Source: Stramenopiles sp. TOSAG23-3 (Eukaryota > Sar). Taken from it: a stretch of DNA of 11,132 nucleotides. Position 1 is the stretch's first letter. Each line of letters opens with the position of its first letter. The notes under the pieces were generated by a model that did no database searches, had not been told where the DNA came from, and was given only the letters and a program-made list of their open reading frames with translations. A program made the translations under genes and the position numbers. Where the stretch lies: contig LT642718.1 in NCBI GenBank assembly GCA_900128585.1, positions 1-11,132 of the forward strand, given 5' to 3'. Positions 1 through 8,250 of the stretch are shown here, in pieces.

Positions 1-2943
1 CGGAGGACGCCCCAACCCTTTCTCTTTAGGGGCGCCTGAAGGGCGCTTAACTATGCCACGCAAATGCTCCGGCCACATTTCGAACCCTATATTGCGAAGC
101 TCGCCCTCATCTAAATGCGGTACCAAATACTCTGGAAGATTCATTTCATCCTCAAAATCTCCAAATCCTAAAAAGAACTGAGAAAGTTGCTCCAGCGTCC
201 ACACCAACTTTCCCGAATGTGGCTCTTCAATCACATACCACTGCCCAATCGAATAATTATATTCCGCAACCACGTCATATGTATTTTTTGGCAATTTCAC
301 TGCATTGACACCGCTGCCTCGCCTAATAGAAAACTGCCCTCGAGAAATTTCATCGTCTGAGTCATCGACAACAGCCTGTCCTGCGTTGGCAGAAGTAGAT
401 GACCAACTGCGACTCAGGTTGACATTTGCAGCTGACGCATGCTTTACAAGCGCTACATCGTCTAATTTCACTCCACTCAAAGTTTTCCACATTCTGTACA
501 ATTCCCAGCGGGAGCGATTTCCACTGGTCCACTTTATCCTAAAGCAATCTAAATCTGCCAAGGCATCTTTCAGGCCCTGCCACCGCCCTGTTCCTTCAAG
601 TTGGTATGGAACTTCTTGGGCGCGACGCTTGCATGGTGGGAGACGCTTGAAAAAGCGAATCATATGATGGCGCCAGCGCGAAGTTGGAGACGGGAGATTC
701 TCCATCCCTTCGGTGTAAATGCCGTCTGAAGTGAGAGATAGGATGTATTCTCCTTGCTCGCTTTTCATATATCTATTTCGTATTTCACGTCGCCGTTTCA
801 CTTCGCATATAGGGATCCAAATGTCGCCATTTGTGCTCACAGCACCAATGCTGTCCAAAGCTCGTAACAAAGCTAGCTTAGTTTCTTGTGATACCAAAGC
901 ATTATCTTCGTGCAGTCGAGGCGTTCTAACGATTGAGCTTGACTCCCCTGCTGCTGCCTTTGCGGCAAAGAATTCATCAAGGTCATCTCGGGCTATGTAT
1001 TCAAGAATATCGAATAACTCTGCGATAGAAAGACCAATGCGTGACACGAACGAAAGGCACAGAGCTTGACCTATCCAATCTGCAACCCCCTTAACAGGGC
1101 TACCTCCTAGTAGATACTGTGGAACAGGATCGGCTCTCGTCGGCCGTTTTGATCGGGGCATCAATTTTCTACGTGACTCTGTGTGGGGGGGAGACTCGCC
1201 CCTTTGGGCATTGAATATATCGCTGCGAGATTTAAAGCCTCGGAACGCGGCTTGCAATGTCACGGCTGCATGCTCTTTCACAAGACTATCAGAAAAATCA
1301 TTGTAACCAGACCCCGACTTTACATCAACATTGGTGCTGTACGTACGCGTTCGACCGCCGTGAGTCATTCCCCCAAATGCTTTTTCTTTTTGGGAACTTT
1401 CCCCACTCTCTTCCTCAAACCCATCAGTGCTATAGTTCCCTGAGGTTTCAAAGTCATCGTCCGAATATCCTTGTGAAGATATTGTACTGCTAGCGGATTG
1501 CGCTCGTAACGTTTCAACCCTTGACTTCGGGCGAGTATGGGAATGCTGCCTGTGCAGCATCTGCTCTTCTGGCTTCACGAACATGTGTGCCACTTTCTCG
1601 CCTAGAGCATCGCCATCGTATTCCTCTTCATGCTGGCATTTAGGATTGGGTACGTACAGCTGAGACTTGTTGGCGATGGTTCGGGCTGCTGCTGTTATCT
1701 GCGCAGTTGGTCGAAATCCATCTTCCCACAGCCCCAATTGGCACGAAAACAACTCTCGAAATGTTTTGCATTTCAACAACTTCTGCAAACAGTAATTTAA
1801 GCAATATCCATGGTCGGAGAAAAAAGCAAGGGAGACTAAAAGAGAGCTCAAAAATTGTGGGTATTGAGCCAGCGGGTGGCCCAAAATCAAATCTACGTGC
1901 ACATTAAACAGTCGCAAATGCATCGATATATTTTCGTCAAAGTCTAGACCAGTTAAAAATGTTTTGTTGCTGGCCAATTCCTCCTGGTACAAAGCGAATG
2001 ACGCATGCACATGAATTTTTCCATGGCCATGCACAGACCGTGGGGTGTCCAAGAACCTGTCTAATATTTTGCGTGACTCTTCAGTTTTCAGCAATGGTAC
2101 TTCGTACGTGTCCCACCCCCTTCGTGCTATTTCTGTTATGACAATGGAAGGTTTTGGAACCCCAGCCTCTGAAAATTCAGCAACATTTGAATCGTTTCCT
2201 TCCGAGCTGAACCCCGTATTGTCGTGGACACTGTTGTACCACCGTATGTATCGTTTCCAGCCGGTGCCTTTCTCTGTAATCGATAGTATAAAACGGGTCT
2301 TAGGGGGGAGAATGAAGGGCAGCCATTTGAGCCCTGCGCGAGAGCCGTCAATTGTCATGACTTTATCTATTCCATCTACAATAATAACGACTCCACTGCA
2401 ACGGGACGCGGCTGACTGCAACAGCCGCGGCAGCTCGCGGCACAACCCTTCCTCTGTATTTTGCAGCGATATGGGAAGATTAAAACGTTCTTGGATAGCA
2501 TGAATTAGGCGGCGGAGCATATGAAATAGTTCTACGCTGTCCCTTGATGCCCCGACATGGTGCAAAAATACGAATTCGCGAAGCTGCTGGTTCTGCATCA
2601 GTGCGGCACTGGCACGACGGTCAGCCCACGTAGACAGTGCTGCACTCTTCCCTGACCCTTGTCCTCCAACAACAACTAAAGGCAGCTTTGTTTCGTCCAT
2701 TTCCGACCGCTCGCAATATGTACTAAACGTCCTATCAATGACATTTCTTCGAACGTGCGTAAACGGCCCCTTTTTCGACAAAGATGCCGAGTACCTCGCA
2801 TGTAGCTGGTTTGCTTCGCGTTCGTCAAGGTCTTTCTCGTCCAGCACAGCCCCAAACTCCAACGCTTTCGCTCCCCGAAGAGTCGCAGAGTCGGCTGTGA
2901 GGCCGGAGTTACCACTATGGAACTTCTTCAGATTCTTTACCAT
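1..2943 (-). CDS. NACHT/STAND NTPase, nephrocystin-3-like, with IQ motif (partial, C-terminus off the left edge)
   Basis: The frame is open for 981 codons from ATG 2943-2941 to the first base of the window, with no stop. An in-frame TAG two codons before the ATG fixes the start. Residues 87-101 carry a beta strand and Walker A (GGQGSGKSA, Lys99). Residues 122-148 (FVFLHHVGASRDS onward) match the strand and helix that follow in NPHP3/TEP1-type NACHT domains. Walker B is VVIIVDGIDKV at 185-195 (Asp190, Asp193), followed by WLPFILPPKTRFILS at 207-221. An arm-like helical part (about 345-400) ends in FRELFSCQLGL. A Ser/acidic segment with an IQ motif (559-573) comes next, then a winged-helix-like stretch (about 622-740) and the family block RRAQEVPYQLEG...W..LKDAL (774-795). 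A signal-dependent ATPase switch is known for the family; the ligand and the role here are unknown. TPR or other repeats probably follow outside the window. Confidence 0.87.
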   Translation of the reverse strand, partial: MVKNLKKFHSGNSGLTADSATLRGAKALEFGAVLDEKDLDEREANQLHARYSASLSKKGPFTHVRRNVIDRTFSTYCERSEMDETKLPLVVVGGQGSGKSAALSTWADRRASAALMQNQQLREFVFLHHVGASRDSVELFHMLRRLIHAIQERFNLPISLQNTEEGLCRELPRLLQSAASRCSGVVIIVDGIDKVMTIDGSRAGLKWLPFILPPKTRFILSITEKGTGWKRYIRWYNSVHDNTGFSSEGNDSNVAEFSEAGVPKPSIVITEIARRGWDTYEVPLLKTEESRKILDRFLDTPRSVHGHGKIHVHASFALYQEELASNKTFLTGLDFDENISMHLRLFNVHVDLILGHPLAQYPQFLSSLLVSLAFFSDHGYCLNYCLQKLLKCKTFRELFSCQLGLWEDGFRPTAQITAAARTIANKSQLYVPNPKCQHEEEYDGDALGEKVAHMFVKPEEQMLHRQHSHTRPKSRVETLRAQSASSTISSQGYSDDDFETSGNYSTDGFEEESGESSQKEKAFGGMTHGGRTRTYSTNVDVKSGSGYNDFSDSLVKEHAAVTLQAAFRGFKSRSDIFNAQRGESPPHTESRRKLMPRSKRPTRADPVPQYLLGGSPVKGVADWIGQALCLSFVSRIGLSIAELFDILEYIARDDLDEFFAAKAAAGESSSIVRTPRLHEDNALVSQETKLALLRALDSIGAVSTNGDIWIPICEVKRRREIRNRYMKSEQGEYILSLTSDGIYTEGMENLPSPTSRWRHHMIRFFKRLPPCKRRAQEVPYQLEGTGRWQGLKDALADLDCFRIKWTSGNRSRWELYRMWKTLSGVKLDDVALVKHASAANVNLSRSWSSTSANAGQAVVDDSDDEISRGQFSIRRGSGVNAVKLPKNTYDVVAEYNYSIGQWYVIEEPHSGKLVWTLEQLSQFFLGFGDFEDEMNLPEYLVPHLDEGELRNIGFEMWPEHLRGIVKRPSGAPKEKGLGRPP
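1225..1269 (-). other. IQ motif (calmodulin-binding type) within the NACHT protein
   Basis: Residues 559-573 read AAVTLQAAFRGFKSR. This fits the IQ pattern of a hydrophobic residue and Gln, three residues, Arg-Gly, three residues, Arg, with the usual Ala-Ala lead. IQ motifs bind calmodulin or related EF-hand light chains, often without calcium. The motif lies in a Ser-, Asp- and Glu-rich, probably disordered stretch (about 430-610) that separates the helical arm of the NACHT module from the winged-helix-like part. Binding itself is inferred from the pattern. Confidence 0.7.
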
Positions 2944-3555
2944 TTCCTACAACAACATCTACTTCTATTTCAATCTATGTAATGTTCTTTTAAAGAATAT
3001 CAAACTTTAAGTGAGAAATTGGAAACATGCATCTTATTTGCGTCTACTAATACATAACGAATACTCATCGCTTGTACATTCGTTCTATAGTTTCTTCGTC
3101 AAACCGAATTATTATGAGATTAATAATAATAATTTCTTCTGTTGTTGTTTTATGATAAAATAAAACTCCTCCTCTTCTCTGTGGCATTTTTTTGCTGCCT
3201 TGCTGCTTGGTGCTGTTTCCTGTTGATTTGGAATTTTTATTCGTTCTTCACTCTCAAACTGTTGTTGTCGTAGTAAAATCAGCTTTTAATTATATAGCTA
3301 ATGAGGGAGACACAACGTAATAAAATGCACGCTGTGCTAACGGGAAGACGGGGAAAAAATAATCCTAATACAGCCTTAATGTATAATAATATAAATATAG
3401 CATTGAGTGTATGAAATAAGAAGAAAAAGAGGTTATCCTTGAGGAAAATGGTACATATTATTAATATTGTATGTGTTTTAACGGATTACTAGGATATTAT
3501 ATATTTGGTCTAAAATCCTTAACTTTAAATGTTATCTAAATAACTTGTCTTCTGC
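2944..3555. other. AT-rich intergenic region between the PI3K 3' end and the NACHT gene 5' end
   Basis: This 612-base stretch separates two minus-strand genes. It must hold the 3' untranslated region of the PI3K gene and the promoter and leader of the NACHT gene. It is strongly AT-rich, with a short TAA/AAT run near 3119-3133 and GTT triplets nearby. I see no tRNA, no convincing ORF and no clear TATA or polyadenylation signal. One AATAAA on the minus strand near 3241-3236 is too far from the PI3K stop, in sequence this AT-rich, to be given weight. Confidence 0.6.
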
Positions 3556-6500
3556 CTACTCTCCTACATCAAGGTTTCGTTTGCTGAAGAGCGGGTTCGC
3601 GGAAGAACTGAAAGCCACCGACGTTTTTCGTCTATTTGCGGGTGGTTTGGAGGATGCACTGTTGCTTCGGCTACTCTTGCTCTTAATCATTCCTGGCACT
3701 GCCCCCCCTGACGTGTCCATGTAGTAGTACAGCGGTGGCTTGTTGTTCTGCAGTTTTTGTTCGTGGTAGAAAGTTAACAGAGTAGAGTTGCCGTCCTGGG
3801 AGCCATGCCGATGGGCAAACATATGCATTAGGTCATCCACCTGCTTCCAGTACTGGTTTAAAGACCCCTTGATTTGCTTTACTAATTCTCTCTTTGCCTC
3901 TTTACTGTCGTTCTCTTTTAATTGAAGCATGTGGCGCATGTAGTCTACATCTTTATTAGACTTAAGCTCCGGCAGGCCTGCGGGGATCATCAAGGTAAAC
4001 AGTGATGTAAACAAAGAGGATTCGTCACGGAGCTTTTCGAACGTGTCGGAGGCGTACTTCAAGAACAAGGCCACCTCTGGGTGACTTTCGTCCCACTCAT
4101 CGTGCAGCGGGTTGAGCACGTGAAGCATTTGTGGTGTAAACACTAATGGCGACCTTTCTCGTTTGAACTTTAGCCCTGGCGCAATTTTTTTGGTTTTGAA
4201 ATTTCCCAAAAAGTGCCCAAAATCAATGTGGAACAAGTGTCCGTCAGTCTGCATCATAATGTTACTAGGGTGGCGGTCACCGATCCCCATCACGTACGTC
4301 GCGACGACATACCCTGCGCAAGAACGAAGAAAGTTGCGGACAAACTGGTTGACAACCACTTCGTCTCTTTCTGGGGGTACTACCGAAATATTTTCTCGCA
4401 TCAAGCGTGCGTTTGCCAGAATGAAGTCGTACAAGGGATTCTTGTTCGTTGGGCCACCGCCCGCCCATTGCATGCGGGCGACTGTGTCGGAGCGAGGCAC
4501 AATCTCCACCATACCGACCATATCTCCAGTGCCCACAACCCGATACGGGATCATGCTTAAATCAAACCCGTCCTTCAACGCCATCTTATTCACAATTTTA
4601 AGAAACAAGAGCGTAATTTGATCTTGCCGCAAATCATCCCCAACTTTAAATATTATTTTGATGTTCCCGCCTGTCCGGTCCGCATTCTTAAACTCTATCC
4701 ACAGAGGCGCTTGCTTGGAGTCCATTACCTTGCACTTCGATGCGTCCACTCCACGGCAATTGTACCCAGGCCAAAGACTGATTTCGAACTCTTCCGGCCA
4801 AGAAATCTCCTCAATCTCCCGCTTTAATACTTCCCTTCGCCTCGCCCCTTCTTTCTTAGGGATGCGCATGACAGTCTTTGTGATTAGCTCCAGATTGTTG
4901 CAGACGACGGCCTGCTTTCGGAGTAGTCTCCGGTGGCACCCACAGTGAGTCAAATATGTTTCCAAGGCTAAATGGAAGCGGGAATGGCATTTTTCGTCGT
5001 GCAGTTCCGCTCGTAGCAACCAGTACAAATAGTGGCCTACAACGTGCGGGTTCCTCAGTGCGCGCCGCAGCAAAAAACGGAGTAAGACGCTGTCGTGGTT
5101 CCGTTCCAATTTTAAGCACTGGACCAGTTGCAACAAGTAATCGCTAAGGTCTTCATCATTAAGCATTGCGACCTTGGAGACTGCGTACGCGCGGACTGTC
5201 TCGTCCAAGTACTTGATTCCTAACAACGACAGTGCCGTTTCGGCGTCAGGTTCGGCCCAGTACCCTAGCATCGCTCGCGCTTCTTGGGCTTGGTCAAACT
5301 CTTTCCACTTGACAATTGCTAAAAACTTTGGAAGCAACCGATAATTCTGAATGCATCGGTACCTATTGTCCCACATCAGCTTCGAGTGTAAATGAAATTC
5401 AGAGTCCTCAACACTCTCTTTGCTCGCCAACGGACTGTCAAGAAAATCTTGGTTTTCGAACGATATTTTTATCTCAGACTGCATCACAGAGAGAACCGTG
5501 TTTCGGAACTCTGGATCCACAGAGGCCACATAATCTTTGACTTTCTTGTCTTTTTCAAACTCCGTTGTGCCTGGAGTCGCGGAATTGTTGATACGGGTAG
5601 CCACACCAAAGCCTTTGAGGTTCTCTTTCACTAAACGCAGGGCAGAGTCGTTGACATTAGTCGCGAAAGATTGAAATGGTGACAGCATTATGCGGTGTAT
5701 ATTGCTTGGGGGGTATACGACTTGCTTTCGCCCTTCTAGAAATCTTTCAAAATCAAGTGTCACCTTGCATATCGAGTTCATATTATAACGCGTTCTGGGA
5801 TTCACACTGGTCGGCACGAGCATGACCCAGTCTGCAACCTTGCCGGTGTGAGACCCTCCCCACTTGGACACGTGCACTACCGTCTGTCCTTGCCACAGGT
5901 TTCCTATCTCATCAAACAAGCGCACAGCGCCGATCCCAAAGCACTCTTCTTTTCCATCGCTCGATATTCCAACGAGGCTTACACCAATCCGCGTGGAAGG
6001 AGAGAGGTTTGACACTAGCAACTTTCTGAACTGGATCTTGGAGTCGTTCGCAGACCAGTAGATGCAGCGACTAAATGCACGTTTAGTTGAGCTACAGACC
6101 GCGATAGTCTTGCCGCAATCATAAACCCCAAAATCCAAGCGAATGCTATCGCAAAAAAAGCTCTCTTTTCCGATGATGACACGGGGGGACATTAACCCGT
6201 GTATGCTTTTGACGTTGAAACGAACCGGCCAATGAAGTGAGATCGAAGGAGTTGCGTTGCCACTTAAAATGGATTTTCTCAGTGCTTGGAACCGGTCGTC
6301 GAGAAAGACGTCCCAGTCTACGCACGTTGCGGCGCACTTTCGCCGTGCGGCCGGCTGTTTATACGTTCCGTTCCCCACCCTGTCGACATTTTCAACAAGA
6401 TCAGAGTACCTCTCGAAACATTGAATACCAAACAATAGCAACAGCTGGGCGCGAAGCTCATTCAAACGATCGGAATCGTCAATGTACATGGAATCCCCTT

Positions 6501-7929
6501 TAATATTGTCCCACAGCAACGTTAGAGTATCAACAAAATTTTCGCGCTCTTCCTTCGTTCCTTCCGAAGAGCACCGGTAAGGCCGTTTCCGAATGCTGGA
6601 AACAGCAACAGAATCTTTCCCAGACAAACGCTCCAAGGTGTACGTGGGCTTGGTGAACATGGCTACCCCTTCTGATTCCCGCATTTGCTCTTGTGCGTAA
6701 GTGAACCATAAGTAAGGAAATTCTTCATGGATCATGTAGTCCTTCACTCCACAGACCTTCAACAAATATTTAGGACGTTGGCTCTGTTGTATATCTAGCT
6801 GCGCAAAAACCCTTTCCATAACATTGCCCAAGGTGTCCGATTCAAAAATCTTTACTGTAAAGTTCTGCGAGAATCCGTTTTTCATGTAATTTATTACGGC
6901 GTGCACTGTGTCGGGGAAATTAAAAGGCAGGCGGGGGTATCTATCTTCACGCACCCCCATGGCTGCACAGTTGGGGAAACTTACGGGTCTAATGTTCTCA
7001 GGAAATTTCAAGTTGGCCTCTAGGTATTTCCCGTCGCTTTCCAAATGTAGCGTTGAAATCCACACATTCAGTCTAGCCCTGCACTCCCACAACTCCACTG
7101 TATCGGCGTCTTGTTTGTCCCCACTTAAAAACACAATATCGGCGTTGAGCTGCTCGTCGCTGGAACTGCTCGTAGACGATACTTTCGCGATGGTGTCTTC
7201 GAATTCGTAAGGATTTTTTGCTTGAATTTCCCCTTCGTTGTTTCGGTAAAATACTCCAGATTCAGGGAACGGAACCTTCTGCGTGTGGATCGTTTCTAGC
7301 AAAGAGTACGTCATTGGAACGCTAGGCATCCAAAAATCATTGTCACTAACACAAACTTTCCATTCCTTTTCATTTTCAGTTCTAATCTTCTTTAAAATTT
7401 CTTTATCTTTGGCAACCCGGTGGGCTTCGCTCAGCTCGGCGACTATAGCGTACCTGTCCACTGCCATTGTATCTTCTAACGTCTCTCTTTGTTCTGTGCT
7501 GTCGTCCTCGTCATCTCCCAGCCCTGGTTGCTGGTTCCCTCGGCGGCGTGCTGCCACCTTTTTCAGTGTGTTGCGGTTTTGCCACTCACACGGGGGCAAC
7601 ACCCACGAAGAAATGTTCAGACTTTTGCTATGGTAAAACGGCCTTAGTGAGTGAGGGTCAATATGCCTTTCCCAGAGAAGACCATCACAAATACGACTAT
7701 CGAATACGTTTCCGAACGTATACAAAGGTGCATCTGACGCGTCCGAGTACACGACACAGTTTGGAGGAATTTCCTGCACTATCTCTTTAGTTGCTCTATT
7801 CTCAAAAATCTGGGACGGGGCACCGTCTGGGGAAACTACTTGGGACACTTGATTCCAAGAGTCGATCGACAACCTCTCTCCCCGAGGAGGGGAAACCTTC
7901 TGCTCTTCTAATTCCGGTTGGTGTTCCAT
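3556..7929 (-). CDS. Class I-type phosphoinositide 3-kinase catalytic subunit (p110-like) with N-terminal WW-like motif
   Basis: Complete 1457-residue frame. A TAG directly precedes the ATG and a TAG ends it. Domains in order: WW-like motif 84-113; low-complexity linker with charged helix 114-190; Ras-binding domain about 352-428 (KYLLKVCGVKDYMI); C2 about 563-700; PIK helical domain about 845-1000 (YLLQLVQCLKLE, RFLLRRAL); lipid kinase about 1065-1376. Kinase residues are present: KVGDDLRQD with ATP-site Lys1095, catalytic GIGDRHPSN (Asp1218, His1220, Asn1223), IDFG Asp1236, and activation-loop KRER at 1256-1259. The KRER box is the basic patch class I enzymes use to accept PI(4,5)P2, so PI(3,4,5)P3 is the likely product. 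No p85-binding domain is recognisable, so control through a Ras-like GTPase is more likely than through a p85 adaptor. The enzyme is longer than usual p110s (about 1050-1100 residues) because of its N-terminal extension, linkers and an 80-residue tail. Confidence 0.97.
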   Translation of the reverse strand: MEHQPELEEQKVSPPRGERLSIDSWNQVSQVVSPDGAPSQIFENRATKEIVQEIPPNCVVYSDASDAPLYTFGNVFDSRICDGLLWERHIDPHSLRPFYHSKSLNISSWVLPPCEWQNRNTLKKVAARRRGNQQPGLGDDEDDSTEQRETLEDTMAVDRYAIVAELSEAHRVAKDKEILKKIRTENEKEWKVCVSDNDFWMPSVPMTYSLLETIHTQKVPFPESGVFYRNNEGEIQAKNPYEFEDTIAKVSSTSSSSDEQLNADIVFLSGDKQDADTVELWECRARLNVWISTLHLESDGKYLEANLKFPENIRPVSFPNCAAMGVREDRYPRLPFNFPDTVHAVINYMKNGFSQNFTVKIFESDTLGNVMERVFAQLDIQQSQRPKYLLKVCGVKDYMIHEEFPYLWFTYAQEQMRESEGVAMFTKPTYTLERLSGKDSVAVSSIRKRPYRCSSEGTKEERENFVDTLTLLWDNIKGDSMYIDDSDRLNELRAQLLLLFGIQCFERYSDLVENVDRVGNGTYKQPAARRKCAATCVDWDVFLDDRFQALRKSILSGNATPSISLHWPVRFNVKSIHGLMSPRVIIGKESFFCDSIRLDFGVYDCGKTIAVCSSTKRAFSRCIYWSANDSKIQFRKLLVSNLSPSTRIGVSLVGISSDGKEECFGIGAVRLFDEIGNLWQGQTVVHVSKWGGSHTGKVADWVMLVPTSVNPRTRYNMNSICKVTLDFERFLEGRKQVVYPPSNIHRIMLSPFQSFATNVNDSALRLVKENLKGFGVATRINNSATPGTTEFEKDKKVKDYVASVDPEFRNTVLSVMQSEIKISFENQDFLDSPLASKESVEDSEFHLHSKLMWDNRYRCIQNYRLLPKFLAIVKWKEFDQAQEARAMLGYWAEPDAETALSLLGIKYLDETVRAYAVSKVAMLNDEDLSDYLLQLVQCLKLERNHDSVLLRFLLRRALRNPHVVGHYLYWLLRAELHDEKCHSRFHLALETYLTHCGCHRRLLRKQAVVCNNLELITKTVMRIPKKEGARRREVLKREIEEISWPEEFEISLWPGYNCRGVDASKCKVMDSKQAPLWIEFKNADRTGGNIKIIFKVGDDLRQDQITLLFLKIVNKMALKDGFDLSMIPYRVVGTGDMVGMVEIVPRSDTVARMQWAGGGPTNKNPLYDFILANARLMRENISVVPPERDEVVVNQFVRNFLRSCAGYVVATYVMGIGDRHPSNIMMQTDGHLFHIDFGHFLGNFKTKKIAPGLKFKRERSPLVFTPQMLHVLNPLHDEWDESHPEVALFLKYASDTFEKLRDESSLFTSLFTLMIPAGLPELKSNKDVDYMRHMLQLKENDSKEAKRELVKQIKGSLNQYWKQVDDLMHMFAHRHGSQDGNSTLLTFYHEQKLQNNKPPLYYYMDTSGGAVPGMIKSKSSRSNSASSKPPANRRKTSVAFSSSANPLFSKRNLDVGE
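3559..3801 (-). other. Basic Ser-rich C-terminal tail of the PI3K
   Basis: About 80 residues (1377-1457) follow the kinase domain, where class I enzymes normally end. The tail begins with a short hydrophobic/aromatic stretch (LLTFYHEQ, then PLYYYMD). It ends in a Lys/Arg/Ser-rich region with an RRKTS sequence (1433-1437) that fits a basophilic kinase site. No PX or C2 domain of the class II kind is present. It may bind acidic membrane or be phosphorylated; this is inference. Confidence 0.6.
7591..7680 (-). other. WW-domain-like motif at the PI3K N-terminus
   Basis: Residues 84-113 run from LLWERHIDPH to SSWVLPP. The two Trp (86 and 109) are 23 residues apart, and Glu follows the first. An aromatic pair (Phe98-Tyr99) lies 11 and 10 residues before the second Trp, as in typical WW domains, and Pro112 takes the WxxP place. 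The usual Asn-His after the aromatic pair is replaced by Ser101-Lys102, so proline-ligand binding may be altered or lost. No WW domain is standard in class I PI3Ks. Confidence 0.55.
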
Positions 7930-8110
7930 CTAGTTTACTTGTCGGTGTCCTAGTTCAAACCGGAAACGGGTTGCGTTCCATAGAAAACGTCACTACGTAG
8001 GTCTATAAAATAAAGCATGAACTGATTATTTAATCGAAGCCTGCAAATTACAGTGTGCAAATAGTAACCAACATTCCACCTTTCTGTTTTTTTATTTTAA
8101 GTTATACCGT

Positions 8111-8139
8111 AATTATTATTATTATTTTTATTATTATTA
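8111..8139. repeat. Interrupted (ATT)n microsatellite
   Basis: Runs of ATT triplets, broken once by TTTTT, cover this stretch. They lie in the divergent intergenic region about 60 bases before a GAA tract. The triplets are simple-sequence DNA and create the Ile-rich part of a spurious plus-strand frame. Confidence 0.85.
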
Positions 8140-8200
8140 ATATCTGTGCACAGATAATAACTGTTCTACTAGACGACTATTATTTTTTTATTATAATTAA

Positions 8201-8250
8201 AGAAGAAGAAGAAGAAGAAGAAGAAGAAGAAGAAGAAGAAGAAAGAAGAA
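8201..8250. repeat. (GAA)n purine microsatellite
   Basis: An uninterrupted GAA/AGA triplet run covers about 43 bases (8201-8243), followed by one shifted AGAAGAA. It is a pure purine strand, a type of sequence known to form triplexes and to vary in copy number. It sits about 460 bases upstream of the 265-codon gene. A shorter, imperfect GAA tract occurs at the right edge of the window. Confidence 0.95.

Noticed and set aside
2045-2503. Plus-strand 152-codon frame across the NACHT region
   Set aside because: The minus strand here encodes Walker B and the WLP/RFILS block of the NACHT domain, so the plus frame is a shadow.
4163-4621. Plus-strand 152-codon frame antisense to the PI3K kinase domain
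   Set aside because: The opposite strand encodes the conserved kinase core; the frame is a shadow with no recognisable protein.
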